NCBI GenBank assembly: GCA_017936665.1 | Contig: JAGBFB010000032.1 | Coordinates: 1-64,000, forward strand | DNA length: 64,000 bases | From: Spirochaetaceae bacterium | Lineage (GTDB): Bacteria; Spirochaetota; Spirochaetia; Treponematales; Treponemataceae | Reading direction: 5' to 3' | Shown: one piece after another, positions 8,028 to 17,685 of the stretch | Numbering within the stretch: position 1 is the stretch's first letter | Layout: every line of letters begins with the position of its first letter | Translations under genes and position numbers: made by a program | The notes under the pieces: model-generated | Seen by the model: only the letters and a program-made list of their open reading frames with translations | What the model was told of the DNA's origin: nothing | The model's database searches: none

Positions 8028-8891
8028 TTATCTAAATTCAAAAGTTTTTACCATCGAATCTAAATAAGTACGAACTAAAGCTTCAATACTTCTTTCAATT
8101 TGTGCTTCAATTTCTCTTAATGCTAAATCTGGATTTTCTTGAAATCTTCTATAACTTATTGATGATGATATACATTGCCATGACATAGGAAAGTATGTAT
8201 CAAAAAAAGTTACTATACACATATTTACTTCCCCATAAACTTGGGCTTTAAAACCGTCTTTATGCAATTTCATTACACCAAAATCAACTACAAAAAAAAT
8301 TGCCGCATTTGATTGTGTTCTAGTTAATAATCGTCGAACTAATTTTTTATCAGGTTCTATTAGTCTGTAATTTTCTGATGTAGTTTTGTATATTCCATTA
8401 TTGTTTGAATCTGTAGTAACATATCGTTTTCTAAATGCTGATGGCGAATAATCATATCTATCTTCTGTAAACCAATTTTCTGTCAAAAATGGCCAAAAAA
8501 ATTTTCTTACCTTTTGTGAATTATAATATTTTTTTAATGCTTTTTCGGTTTCAGAGATTTCTACAAAAGCAATTCTTCCTTCTTCTGAAAATGTCTGTTT
8601 TATCGAATTAGATATTCTATCAACCATTTCCTGAGAAAGTTCTAAATATTTTGTATCTGGTAACGAAAAATAAAACTTTCCTCTATCTTCTTTATCCAAT
8701 TGTTTTTCATTGTAATAAGAATATCTTACTTCATCCCTAAACCTAATTGTAGCTAAAACAGCAGGAGTAATTTTTTGTAATTCGTTATCTATTTTTTCTT
8801 TATCCGACATAAAAAGATAAGCAACGGATGTACAACTTGTAAAAATGAAAAAATAGATTATAGTTATAAAACAAAATAAATTTTTTTTCAT
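8028..8891 (-). CDS. Lipoprotein of unknown function
   Basis: 287 residues, lipobox FTSC (Cys about 20). The segment PAVLATIRFRDEVRY resembles PAALVTVLVSDRAEWIE in the lipoprotein at 16614-17585, and both end in a helical stretch after an NP-(D/S) motif (NPDLALREIEAQIERSIEAL here, NPSILINKFP there), so the two look like distant paralogues. No catalytic motif is seen. It is separated from its neighbours by 75 bp upstream and 145 bp downstream, so it is probably a single-gene transcript. Confidence 0.6.
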   Translation of the reverse strand: MKKNLFCFITIIYFFIFTSCTSVAYLFMSDKEKIDNELQKITPAVLATIRFRDEVRYSYYNEKQLDKEDRGKFYFSLPDTKYLELSQEMVDRISNSIKQTFSEEGRIAFVEISETEKALKKYYNSQKVRKFFWPFLTENWFTEDRYDYSPSAFRKRYVTTDSNNNGIYKTTSENYRLIEPDKKLVRRLLTRTQSNAAIFFVVDFGVMKLHKDGFKAQVYGEVNMCIVTFFDTYFPMSWQCISSSISYRRFQENPDLALREIEAQIERSIEALVRTYLDSMVKTFEFR

Positions 8892-8966
8892 AATCTCAAA
8901 AATAAGGAAAACTTAAATACTAGATTTTAGTAAAAAAGTTTTCCTACAAATTTTTTTTTGGATAAA

Positions 8967-9362
8967 TTATTTTACACGTGTTAGTGTAATAGTTTCATCA
9001 GCATTTGACAAAACTAATTTTTCTTTAGAATATTCAATAGTATAATTTACACTTTCTACTTCTTTGTAACTAGGATATTCTATTTTAGGACTTGCTAAGG
9101 ATAATTCATTAATACTATCTACCCACCAAGTACCTGTTGTTATTATAGCAAATTTGTACTGAGGTTCGCTATTTAAGTAAGGCACATAATGAATAATAAA
9201 TCTGTCATTTGGTAGGAATTCATAAGTTGTAACATCTTTTGAATTAGTGTTTTCATCAACTACTACAGATTCCCATTTTGTGCCTTCTAGTTTACTGTTT
9301 AAACCACAACCGACAAAAAATAATATAAAAAATACAGACAAAATAATAATTATTTTTTTCAT
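8967..9362 (-). CDS. Small lipocalin-like lipoprotein
   Basis: 131 residues, lipobox FVGC. After the anchor comes LEGTKWESVV, followed by alternating beta-strand-like segments (TYEFLPNDRFIIHYV, TGTWWVDSINELSL) and a final TITLTRVK; this is the pattern of small lipocalin-like domains. It ends like its upstream neighbour 9379-9789 (TYKLTRAQY), 16 bases away, so they are an operon pair of related proteins behind the poly-G tract at 9861-9869. Confidence 0.6.
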   Translation of the reverse strand: MKKIIIILSVFFILFFVGCGLNSKLEGTKWESVVVDENTNSKDVTTYEFLPNDRFIIHYVPYLNSEPQYKFAIITTGTWWVDSINELSLASPKIEYPSYKEVESVNYTIEYSKEKLVLSNADETITLTRVK

Positions 9363-9378
9363 AAAAACTCCTTAAAAT

Positions 9379-9789
9379 TTAGTATTGGGCTCGTGTTAAT
9401 TTATAAGTTTTACCATAGAAAGTAAAATTTAAAACATCTCCATCAATTTCTGCTATAGCTGTATCCTCAATAACTTTACCATTATCTAAAATTCGAACAT
9501 TTAAATTTGGAATTTTTTCTATCCAATACAATACATTATAAGATTCAGATTCATGATAATCATATTCAATATTTCCCACAGTTCGTGAGAAGTAAAAATC
9601 ATGGTTAGTAAAACTTAAATGTGTTCTAATTGTAACTGGAATTAAAAAGCCTTCAATTTCAATTGTTTGAGTTTCTGTACTTTCCCAGTCTGTCAAATCA
9701 TAGAGGTCAGTACCTCCACAGCCAACAAAGATTAACGACACTGCAAATACCACAAATAAAACTAAAAAATTTCTTAATTTCATTTTCAT
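9379..9789 (-). CDS. Small lipoprotein downstream of a poly-G tract
   Basis: 136 residues. The signal peptide has lipobox FVGC, then the mature start GGTDLYDLTDWEST. A beta-rich body ends in TYKLTRAQY, like the neighbouring small lipoprotein. A ribosome site (AGGA) precedes the ATG. A G9 tract (coding strand) lies 72 bp upstream of the start codon, at nearly the same distance as the one before the lipoprotein gene starting at 20019, which suggests transcriptional phase variation of this two-gene unit (inference). The function is unknown. Confidence 0.6.
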   Translation of the reverse strand: MKMKLRNFLVLFVVFAVSLIFVGCGGTDLYDLTDWESTETQTIEIEGFLIPVTIRTHLSFTNHDFYFSRTVGNIEYDYHESESYNVLYWIEKIPNLNVRILDNGKVIEDTAIAEIDGDVLNFTFYGKTYKLTRAQY

Positions 9790-9860
9790 CCTTCCTGAAA
9801 TTATAAAATTAAGTTTAAAAATTAAAATTTTAAACTATCTTTTTTTAGTTTATCATGATA

Positions 9861-9869
9861 CCCCCCCCC
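9861..9869. repeat. C9 homopolymer (poly-G on the minus strand)
   Basis: Nine consecutive C in AT-rich intergenic DNA, 72 bp upstream of the lipoprotein gene starting at 9789. This position suits changing promoter spacing or a regulator site by slippage. The rest of the 9790-10001 gap contains one perfect 14-bp palindrome, cgtaaaattttacg at 9953-9966. Confidence 0.75.
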
Positions 9870-10001
9870 GTCAAGTAGGATATTCAAAATTTAATAATTT
9901 AAAATACAAAGCCGTTTAAAACCGTGCTTTCTTAGCAAGTTTTTAGACAATACGTAAAATTTTACGATTGAGAATTTATTTTATTAAAACTTTTTTTATA
10001 T

Positions 10002-13000
10002 TTATTTTCTGTAATTAAAATTGATTTTTACATTTTTAAAATCAGATTTTGCGTCTTCATCAATTTCAATTGCATTCCATTCTTCTTCAGTTCCTGGATA
10101 ATTTATTTCTTTAACCGTGTTATACGAAAACATACTTTCAAGTTTTTTTATGTTTTTAGACAAAGTTATTGTTTTCAAATTTTTACAAACTGTAAATGCA
10201 CCTGGTTCAATAACAGTTACATTATCTGGAACCGTAATTGATGTAATATTTTCATTCCAACCCAATGCAGAATGTCCAATTGTCGTAATATAATCTGGAA
10301 TAATTACATCTCCACTTGCAGAAGGATAAGCTAGAAGTGTTTTTTTATCCTTTGATAACAACATTGTTCCATCTTTTGAAACAGCAAAATTTGGATTTTT
10401 ACTTGCATCAATTTTTCTTAAATTGTAACAGCCATCAAACATTGAGGAATAGGTTTTTATATCTTTAGGAATTGAAATTTCTTTTAAATTTTTACAGTTT
10501 AAAAACCAATTAGAAAGAGTTACTTCGTCTGTATTTTCGTAATTAATAAATTTTCCATAAAACTCAAAACTTTCTAAATTTTCACAGTCAGTAAAAGCAG
10601 AATGTCCATAATCAAATCCTCTCCAACCTAGACCAGGAAAATATTTATTTGTTAAATTACCATTTATAACTACAGATTTTAAATTTTTACAATTATAAAA
10701 TACACTCTCAGCAAATTTAATTTCTTTTGAATTGATTATCAATTTTTCTATGTTACCATTAGCAAAAGAATATCCACCCAAAAATTCAACATGTTCTGGA
10801 ATTGTTAAAGTTTTTATGTCATATCCTTCTATAATTGAAGAAGAATTTTCTATGATGGAAATATTTTTTGGAATTGTAACATCACCAGAAAGTCCAGCCC
10901 AAGCATATAAAGTTTTACCATCTTTTGATGTTAGCATTTTGCCGTTATCAGCTGTAGAAAAATTTTCGTTATTTGAATCAACTTGAAATTTTAATTTTGG
11001 GCTATCACATAGACTTGGAAAACAAACAGGATGTTTATCGTTTTTAAAACCTATAAATTCTAGTGAAGCAGGAAATTTAATCAGTTCTAAATTAGTACAA
11101 CCGTTAAAAGAATTATAACTAAATGCTAAGTCTTTAACTCCATTTTCAAACTCGATTGATTTTAAATTTGCACATTCTTTAACAGATACACCTGTAGAAC
11201 TAGCAGGTAAAACTAATTTTTCTATTTTTTTACAACCACTAAAATCCACAAAAGTAATATTTGTAGGTAAAATTACAGATGTTAAATTTTCACAACCAGA
11301 AAAATTTAAACTAATATATTCATTTTCAAATGTTGAATCGTGATATTCACTATAAAATTTTCCAGATTTTAATTTTTTAGGAAAAACAACACTTGTTAAA
11401 TTAGTACAATTTGCAAAAGCATTATCACTTACAGATTCAACTGAATCTGGAATTATTACGCTTGTAATATTTTTATTGTTTGAGAAAAAATTATTTCCAA
11501 TCGCTGTAAGCCCATCTGGAACTGTAATATCACCTGATGCACCAATCCAAGCGTAAAGAGTTTTACCATCTTTTGATGTAAGCATTTTTCCATCAGTAGA
11601 AACAGAGAAAAAAGAATTTTTTGAATCTAAAATAAATTTAAAATCCTTTGAAACATTTTCAAAATAAAAATTTGAATCAGATTCTATTTTTTCTAAACTT
11701 GCAGGAAGTTCTATTGATTTTAATTTTTTACAATCTGCAAATCCAGTACCATTGATTCTACATTCTTTTATGTCTGAATTAATAATTACTTTTTCTAAAT
11801 TTATACAACCTTCAAAAATACCACCAATTATCGAAAATGAAGTTTTTGGTATTGTAATTGTTTTTAAACTTGTACAATTTTCAAAAGTATCATATCCTAA
11901 ATTTTTTATTTCTGGTGGGAATGTTACATTTTTTAATTTTTTACAATTTTCAAAAGTAGAGCCAGAAAACTCTACACAACCATCAATTTTTGCATTTGTA
12001 AGATTTTCACAATTTTCAAAAGCACAAGAACCAATCTTTTCAACAGAAGAAGGAATTGAAATTTCTTTTAAACTTACACAATTTGAAAAAACTGAATATT
12101 GAATTTCAGTTACTGAATTTGGAATATTTACAGAAACTAAACTTGAACAATTTATAAACAAACCCGATGAAATTTGCGTTAATTTGTTTGAAAGTTTTAC
12201 TTTTTCAAGACTTGAACAATTTGAAAAAACTTCTCTTCCAAGTTCTGTTACAGAATCAGGAAGTGAGATTTGTTTTAAGGCAGTACATTTATAAAAGGCA
12301 TAATCTTTTATTACAGCAAGATTAGAATTAAATTTTATTTTTTCTAAACTTGCACAATCTTTAAATGCATTTGAACCAATACTTTTTACAGATTTTGGAA
12401 GTTCTATAGAAAGAAGGTTTTCGCAATTTTCAAAAGTTGAAGGTGCTATTTGTTCAAGACCGTTTGGTAATGTAATTTTTGTTAAAGAAGAACAATCATT
12501 AAAAGCATTTTCTCCAATAAATTTTGTATTTTCTGGGATAGTAATCTGTTCAAGATTTTCGCAATCATAAAATGCTTCTGTATTTATTTTCTCTATTGTT
12601 TTTGGAAGATATATTTTTACTAAATTATTATTTCCACTAAAAACTTTTGCAGGAACTTCTTCCATATTTTTTAATTTACTTAAATCTAAAGTAACTTTGT
12701 TTACATTTTTAATGGAATAAACAAAGCTTTTAAAACTATCTTCTGTGTAAGTTCCTGTTAGCTTTATTGTATTTATTCCTTTACTAGAAAAATTTATATC
12801 TTCCATTTCTTTATGATAATTATTTAATGAAATTGTATGATTTACTTTTTCAACTTGATTTTTATCACTTGAATTTTTTTTAGAATCATCTTTTTTGAAC
12901 AAAGAAATAATTCCAACAACTGTTAAAACACCTACAGTTATTCCTGCTTCTTTTAGAAACTCGTCGTCTGAAAGTTTATCTAAACTAACACATCCAGTTA

Positions 13001-13058
13001 ACATTGTTGAACAAATTAAAACTATTAAAGTTGGTAACCAAATTATTCTTTGTTTCAT
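10002..13058 (-). CDS. BspA-like leucine-rich-repeat surface lipoprotein
   Basis: 1018 residues. The signal peptide has lipobox LTGC. Then come about 30 LRR_5 (BspA/TpLRR) repeats of the form F-x-N/D-C-x-x-L-x-x-I-x-L/I-P-x-x-V (for example FENCENLLSIELPKSVKSIG). Three times the repeats are broken by a beta segment containing SKDGKTL or SKDKKTL followed by SGDxxxP, at about residues 487, 741 and 900. BspA-type proteins of Treponema and Tannerella mediate adhesion to host matrix or co-aggregation (family knowledge). A TM-like stretch near residue 40 (EAGITVGVLTVVGIISLF) lies just after the lipid anchor, which is unusual. The small lipoprotein gene 13075-13557 is 16 bases upstream, so the two are likely one operon. 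Confidence 0.88.
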   Translation of the reverse strand: MKQRIIWLPTLIVLICSTMLTGCVSLDKLSDDEFLKEAGITVGVLTVVGIISLFKKDDSKKNSSDKNQVEKVNHTISLNNYHKEMEDINFSSKGINTIKLTGTYTEDSFKSFVYSIKNVNKVTLDLSKLKNMEEVPAKVFSGNNNLVKIYLPKTIEKINTEAFYDCENLEQITIPENTKFIGENAFNDCSSLTKITLPNGLEQIAPSTFENCENLLSIELPKSVKSIGSNAFKDCASLEKIKFNSNLAVIKDYAFYKCTALKQISLPDSVTELGREVFSNCSSLEKVKLSNKLTQISSGLFINCSSLVSVNIPNSVTEIQYSVFSNCVSLKEISIPSSVEKIGSCAFENCENLTNAKIDGCVEFSGSTFENCKKLKNVTFPPEIKNLGYDTFENCTSLKTITIPKTSFSIIGGIFEGCINLEKVIINSDIKECRINGTGFADCKKLKSIELPASLEKIESDSNFYFENVSKDFKFILDSKNSFFSVSTDGKMLTSKDGKTLYAWIGASGDITVPDGLTAIGNNFFSNNKNITSVIIPDSVESVSDNAFANCTNLTSVVFPKKLKSGKFYSEYHDSTFENEYISLNFSGCENLTSVILPTNITFVDFSGCKKIEKLVLPASSTGVSVKECANLKSIEFENGVKDLAFSYNSFNGCTNLELIKFPASLEFIGFKNDKHPVCFPSLCDSPKLKFQVDSNNENFSTADNGKMLTSKDGKTLYAWAGLSGDVTIPKNISIIENSSSIIEGYDIKTLTIPEHVEFLGGYSFANGNIEKLIINSKEIKFAESVFYNCKNLKSVVINGNLTNKYFPGLGWRGFDYGHSAFTDCENLESFEFYGKFINYENTDEVTLSNWFLNCKNLKEISIPKDIKTYSSMFDGCYNLRKIDASKNPNFAVSKDGTMLLSKDKKTLLAYPSASGDVIIPDYITTIGHSALGWNENITSITVPDNVTVIEPGAFTVCKNLKTITLSKNIKKLESMFSYNTVKEINYPGTEEEWNAIEIDEDAKSDFKNVKINFNYRK

Positions 13059-13074
13059 ATTAATTCCTTAAAAT

Positions 13075-13557
13075 TTATTCTTCTATTTCTATTTCTGTAA
13101 AACCTTTATCTTTTATATCTATATAATCATTATCACTGAGTTTAGCATAATCACCATCTGCAATTATAAAATAATATCTTAATCCATCAACAAGACCAAG
13201 AGGTTTCCATTCTCCTTCAATTAGAGCTTCTTGAACATTTAAGTATACAGTTACATCATCTGATTTTGTATTCGCATCTTTAGGTTCACAAGACTCTATC
13301 TTACCTTTGAAAGAAACAAGGTTTCCGTACTTGTTATCGTCTTTATAATCATATTTATCGGTTATTATATCATAAGAATCTGTTGTACATAATTTTGCTT
13401 CAAAAGTAGAATCTGTAAAAAAAGTGATTTCTTCGTAACATTCATAGTGGATTAAACACTTCCAAGAAGTTTCAACCTTTTTCTCAAAAAGAAAATCACA
13501 ACTTTGCATTGCAAATATCATTGAAATTGCAAATAAAATAAAAATAAGTTTTTTCAT
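13075..13557 (-). CDS. Small lipoprotein, unknown
   Basis: 160 residues with lipobox MQSC. The mature part starts DFLFEKKVETSWKC and is acidic, with paired Cys (WKCLIHYEC) and a long charged loop, ending EIEIEE. The start resembles the 'W-x-S/C' opening of the lipocalin-like lipoproteins nearby, but I cannot support a family. It sits 16 bases before the large LRR lipoprotein gene and is probably co-transcribed with it. Confidence 0.6.
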   Translation of the reverse strand: MKKLIFILFAISMIFAMQSCDFLFEKKVETSWKCLIHYECYEEITFFTDSTFEAKLCTTDSYDIITDKYDYKDDNKYGNLVSFKGKIESCEPKDANTKSDDVTVYLNVQEALIEGEWKPLGLVDGLRYYFIIADGDYAKLSDNDYIDIKDKGFTEIEIEE

Positions 13558-13595
13558 TTCAGATATTATCCATTTATAGAAGCGATAAAATCAAA

Positions 13596-14210
13596 TTACA
13601 TTCTTAATCCAATATTTTCTAAAGCAGTAGTAATTGATATGTATGGATTTGCATAAAATCCTGTAAATCCAAAATTTAATATTGCACCAAGTTTTAATCC
13701 TACAATGTAGAAAAAATTGAAATTAAGACTTGCATCTACAATTCCATCTATTGCTATGCCATCTGGAATTAAAATATTTCCTCCACCATATACTCCTGTA
13801 AGTTTTGCACCTACAGCAAGATTTAATATTAATAAAGAAACTGGTCTAAAACTAAACCCACCCAAAAATTGTGTATAAATTCCCACTCCTCCAAAATCAG
13901 CAGGTGTTCCATGAAAAGAAAAACCAAAAGAAAAATCAAAAATAGGCATAAAAATATCGTCTGTATCGTCATGATCAAAAAATGTAGTCTGACCAGCAAA
14001 CAAATTAAGTCCAGTAGCTTGATCTAATAAAGCTTCATCTTCGGGTTCATCTTGATAGTCATAATTGTATGAATAATCATCTTCTTCATCTTCAATATAA
14101 GTTTTGTCAAAATGAAAAAACGCTCCTGCTCCACCATAAAACATTTTTGTATGAGCAAATAAATTGAAAGATAAAATTGTAATTAATAGAAGAAAAATTA
14201 TTTTTTTCAT
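13596..14210 (-). CDS. Outer-membrane-type exported protein, paralogue of 6708-7220
   Basis: 204 residues; signal peptide ending in NLFAHTKMF without a lipobox. It shares with the 6708-7220 protein the FAHT cleavage region, the Gly-rich strand pattern (VGIYTQFLGGFSFRP), a DGIVDAS segment and the closing PYISITTA. It differs by an acidic insertion near residues 30-60 (EDEEDDYSYNYDYQDEPEDE), plausibly an extracellular loop. A small beta-barrel is likely; the function is unknown. Its start is about 90 bp from the LRR lipoprotein gene upstream. Confidence 0.65.
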   Translation of the reverse strand: MKKIIFLLLITILSFNLFAHTKMFYGGAGAFFHFDKTYIEDEEDDYSYNYDYQDEPEDEALLDQATGLNLFAGQTTFFDHDDTDDIFMPIFDFSFGFSFHGTPADFGGVGIYTQFLGGFSFRPVSLLILNLAVGAKLTGVYGGGNILIPDGIAIDGIVDASLNFNFFYIVGLKLGAILNFGFTGFYANPYISITTALENIGLRM

Positions 14211-14250
14211 AAATTAGACCTCCAAAAAAATAGGTTTTATAATATAAGTT

Positions 14251-14287
14251 TTGTCCAATATCAATTTTTAAGACTGATATTGGGCAA
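14251..14287 (-). terminator. Hairpin after the LRR lipoprotein gene 14299-16503
   Basis: A 13-bp stem, ttgtccaatatca (14251-14263) with tgatattgggcaa (14275-14287), with one G-T pair. It starts 12 bases past the stop codon. The downstream sequence is AT-rich but has no clean T run. Confidence 0.5.
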
Positions 14288-14298
14288 AAGTAATTAAA

Positions 14299-16503
14299 CT
14301 ATAATTCTCTAAACCATGTATCAAATCCATGATAAAATTTTTCATCCTCATATAAGAGTGTTAAATTTTTTGCATTTAATTCAGGGTCAGTAACAGAAAC
14401 ATATTCTCCATTTTTAAATTGCTTTGCATCTTCTATTTTAGAAGCACAATAGAATTGTGTTGTATTTTTAAAAATAACAGAACTTAAAGAATCACATCCA
14501 AGGAAAGCAAATTCTTCTATAAGTTCTACATTTTCTCCAATTATTACATCCGTCAAAGATTTACAACTTAAAAATGTAGAGTTAAGATTGATAACACTGT
14601 CTGGTATTATTACAGAAATTAATGAAGCACAACCTGAAAATGTACTAGGTAATTCTTTAATTCCATCTGGGATTTTTACACTTTCTAATGAACTACATCC
14701 GTTACAAGTAAATCTCAAAATTTCAGTTCCTCCCGCCGGAATAGAAACTGATTTAAGTGAACTGCAATTACTAAAAGTACCGTTACCTAGTTTATCAAGA
14801 ATTTCTGGTAATTCAATTCTTTCTAGAGCACTCATATTAGAAAAAGCATATCCTTCAATAGAATTTACAGAATCAGGTACTTCTAAAAATTCAATTTTTT
14901 CACAATAACCAAAACCACTATAACCGATAGATTTTAATTCACTAGGTAAAGTAACAGAAGTAAGAAAAGTATTTTTATAAAAAGCATATTCACCTATTCT
15001 TTCTACAGAATCTAGAATAGTATAATTTATATCTTCTTTTAGACTTGGATATTGAATTATTGTTTTACTATCATTGGTATACAAAACATTATCAATAACT
15101 TTATAGGATTTATTATCCTCACTTATTAGTATTTCTCTTAATTTACCACTTGCAAAAGGTCCCTCTCCGATAGAAATAACAGAAGCAGGAATGAATATAG
15201 AAGATATTTCTGTATTCAAAAAGGCGGCTCTTTCAATTGTAGTCAAAGTTTCTGGCAAAATTATATTTTCAATACAAGTATTGTAAAATGCATTATTTTC
15301 TATAATTTGACATCCTTTAGATAAAGTTACATATTTTAACTTAGTAGCTGCTTGAAAGGCACTATTTTCGATAACTTTTACATTTTCAGAAAAATATACA
15401 CCAACAATATTTCCACAACCTGCTAATGCATAACTTCCTATCGTATTTAAATTAGGATTATCTACATTTGAAAAAACTAAAAAAACATTTAATTGTTCTT
15501 CATAGTTACTAATAGCAGACTGTAAAACACTACCATTTACCACATCATCATTAGTAAAATCCCTAAGAAAAAGAGTTGCTTCTGTTGCTCCAGACTCAAC
15601 AATTTCAGTGATTTTTGATTCTACATTAGACGGCGTAATATCTTTATAAATTTCTCCAATATATTCAATTTTATCTAAAATTGAATTATCTTCTGGCATT
15701 TCTGGAATTTCTGTACTTGTTCTTGTAAATACATCAGATTTCCATGTACCATCGGCGGAACTTGTTTGATGATAATAGTTTACATAGGATTTTCCGTTTG
15801 TTGACATTACACCAGTTGCAATACTTCCAAATTCATCATTTTGTATTAATTCAATTGTATTTTCATAAATTCTAATTTCACCTTCAGAAGTAGTTACACC
15901 AGCATATTCTCCTACTTGTTCTCTTCCTATAACAGCATAGTTTGTTTCATCGATTAAAATGTCCCACCATTCATTTGACCAGGTTCCAACAAAATTTGGA
16001 GATGTTGATTGTTTTTTTACAAAAGTACAAGCATTCCCTAGATTAAAAGCTGTTAAATCCATTGAAAATACATCACTTTCACCTTCTAGCATTTCCATCG
16101 TAACAGTTGCAGTTATAGTTTCACCATTTTCAGTTGGAACATTATTCACAGTTGCAGTTGCACTTTTACCATCTTCACCAAGAACATAAGTTCCTTCATA
16201 GTTTTGTGTTGTATCTTCATCGATTTCTACTATAGTTTCAAAAGATTTATCTTCATTAATTTTACAAGTTATAAATAACTTGTCCATTATATATTCGCCC
16301 ACAAGATGATTTATAACTTCATCTTTTTCTTCATCTTGTGTTTTGTCATCCTCTTTATCGTCTTCTCCATCTGTATCTACAGGTGGTGTGTTAGGATTTT
16401 CTGGTACTTGAGGTGTGATTGTACCATTGTCACAAGAAGTAAATATTAAAATAGGTACTATTAATATAAAAAAAATTACAAATATAAAATTATTTTTTTT
16501 CAT
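14299..16503 (-). CDS. Chimeric lipoprotein: lipocalin-like N-terminus plus BspA-like LRR
   Basis: 734 residues. Lipobox FTSC is followed by an acidic linker (GEDDKEDDKTQDEEKDE). Residues about 60-270 are two lipocalin-like modules (HLVGEYIMDKLF; FVGTWSNEWWDI) closing with TGVMSTNGKSYV and GTWKSDVFTR, like the lipoproteins at 7223 and 17686. From about residue 330 LRR_5 repeats follow (FSNCSSLKSVSIPAGG, FSGCASLISVIIPDSV), with one inserted beta segment (YKVIDNVLYTNDSKTI). The fusion of the two local surface-domain families in one chain is visible directly. The likely role is surface exposure and adhesion. Confidence 0.85.
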   Translation of the reverse strand: MKKNNFIFVIFFILIVPILIFTSCDNGTITPQVPENPNTPPVDTDGEDDKEDDKTQDEEKDEVINHLVGEYIMDKLFITCKINEDKSFETIVEIDEDTTQNYEGTYVLGEDGKSATATVNNVPTENGETITATVTMEMLEGESDVFSMDLTAFNLGNACTFVKKQSTSPNFVGTWSNEWWDILIDETNYAVIGREQVGEYAGVTTSEGEIRIYENTIELIQNDEFGSIATGVMSTNGKSYVNYYHQTSSADGTWKSDVFTRTSTEIPEMPEDNSILDKIEYIGEIYKDITPSNVESKITEIVESGATEATLFLRDFTNDDVVNGSVLQSAISNYEEQLNVFLVFSNVDNPNLNTIGSYALAGCGNIVGVYFSENVKVIENSAFQAATKLKYVTLSKGCQIIENNAFYNTCIENIILPETLTTIERAAFLNTEISSIFIPASVISIGEGPFASGKLREILISEDNKSYKVIDNVLYTNDSKTIIQYPSLKEDINYTILDSVERIGEYAFYKNTFLTSVTLPSELKSIGYSGFGYCEKIEFLEVPDSVNSIEGYAFSNMSALERIELPEILDKLGNGTFSNCSSLKSVSIPAGGTEILRFTCNGCSSLESVKIPDGIKELPSTFSGCASLISVIIPDSVINLNSTFLSCKSLTDVIIGENVELIEEFAFLGCDSLSSVIFKNTTQFYCASKIEDAKQFKNGEYVSVTDPELNAKNLTLLYEDEKFYHGFDTWFREL

Positions 16504-16529
16504 AAACCATCTCCTATAAAAAGAAATTA

Positions 16530-16567
16530 ATTCCGATATCTAATCCATAAGAAATAGACATCGGAAT
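16530..16567 (-). terminator. Hairpin between lipoprotein genes
   Basis: Stem attccgatatcta (16530-16542) with tagacatcggaat (16555-16567), 13 pairs with one wobble or mismatch. On the minus strand it is followed by a T-rich stretch, so it can terminate the transcript of 16614-17585 before the LRR lipoprotein gene. Confidence 0.55.
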
Positions 16568-16613
16568 CAAGACAAAATTAAATAACCAGATATTAATTCA
16601 GATTTAATAAATT

Positions 16614-17585
16614 TTATTTTCCACCATCAGTAAATGCTTTTTTTGCAGGATGGAATCCGAAAGAACTATCAGAAATAAGTCTTTCTGTTGTAACTTCAAG
16701 TTTTGGAACCTCAAATAATTTTGTTTTTACATTTAGATTACTTGTTGTTAATTCAATAGATTCTTTCATCAACATTGGAAATTTATTTATCAAAATACTT
16801 GGATTAGCAATAAATTCATTCCAATTTACAGGACTTGAAAACACAACACCATTTACTTGTTTTTGCAATTTTCCGCTATCATCAGTGATATAAATTGTTG
16901 TTAAACAGTATGCTTTTGTAGGAACATTTGTAGCAGGAAATGGTTGTATAGAATATTCAACTGTTGCATAAACAAGTGACGATGCTTTTTGCTTATTCTT
17001 TTTAGCTGCACTTACAACAGCTTTTGTTAAATCTTCATCACTTGGAGTAGCTTCATAATATCCAGCAGGAGTTGTAACTGTAAACATTTTCATACCAATA
17101 GCTTGCAATCCCTCAGTAATTGCAGCTCCAGCAACATTAGCAGCAGCATCTGTTAAAATTCCACCTAAATCTCCTGATAAAACTTTTTTTGCTTTATTCC
17201 AACCAGATTTCTTCTCTGCTTTTTCTATTGCTTTAGCAAGAGCATCATTAACAACCTTATCATTTACAAAAGTAAAGCCACCAGCTTGTTCAAGACCATT
17301 TTTTAATTCTATTGCAGAAGCATTTATTAATTCTTCTGGAATTACTTGTGCTTTTACACTACCAGTTTCACTCAAAAATTTTTTACCATCATTCATTTTT
17401 GCATAGGAATCTTCTGTTAACTCTATCCATTCTGCTCTATCACTTACTAAAACAGTAACCAATGCAGCTGGTGAATTTTTTGCACCCACTTTTTGACTTT
17501 CTGTTAATCCACCTGTTGAAGCACACCCAGTGAAAACTAAAATTGCAAACATTAAAATTGCAAATCCTAAATTAATTTTTTTCAT
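16614..17585 (-). CDS. Lipoprotein of unknown function
   Basis: 323 residues with lipobox FTGC, then ASTGG. The mature part includes SPAALVTVLVSDRAEWIE, a Gly/Ala-rich helical stretch (DLGGILTDAAANVAGAAITEG, about residues 145-165) and a Lys-rich region (KKNKQKASS). It looks distantly related to the 8028-8891 lipoprotein. No enzymatic motif is recognised. A Gly/Ala-rich helix in a lipoprotein could insert in or lie on a membrane, but this is speculative. AGGAGGA precedes the start, a strong ribosome site. Confidence 0.62.
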   Translation of the reverse strand: MKKINLGFAILMFAILVFTGCASTGGLTESQKVGAKNSPAALVTVLVSDRAEWIELTEDSYAKMNDGKKFLSETGSVKAQVIPEELINASAIELKNGLEQAGGFTFVNDKVVNDALAKAIEKAEKKSGWNKAKKVLSGDLGGILTDAAANVAGAAITEGLQAIGMKMFTVTTPAGYYEATPSDEDLTKAVVSAAKKNKQKASSLVYATVEYSIQPFPATNVPTKAYCLTTIYITDDSGKLQKQVNGVVFSSPVNWNEFIANPSILINKFPMLMKESIELTTSNLNVKTKLFEVPKLEVTTERLISDSSFGFHPAKKAFTDGGK

Positions 17586-17636
17586 AAAATTTTTCCTCCT
17601 CGCATTTATGAAACTTATTTGTAAACTATCACAATT

Positions 17637-17672
17637 CTCTCCTCGTCAAGAAAGATATCTTAACGAGGAGAG
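17637..17672 (-). terminator. Strong hairpin after lipoprotein gene 17686-20019
   Basis: Perfect 10-bp GC-rich arms ctctcctcgt (17637-17646) and acgaggagag (17663-17672), 13 bp past the stop of the minus-strand gene. Probably an intrinsic terminator, although the T run after it is weak. Confidence 0.65.
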
Positions 17673-17685
17673 GAAATTAGTTCTA

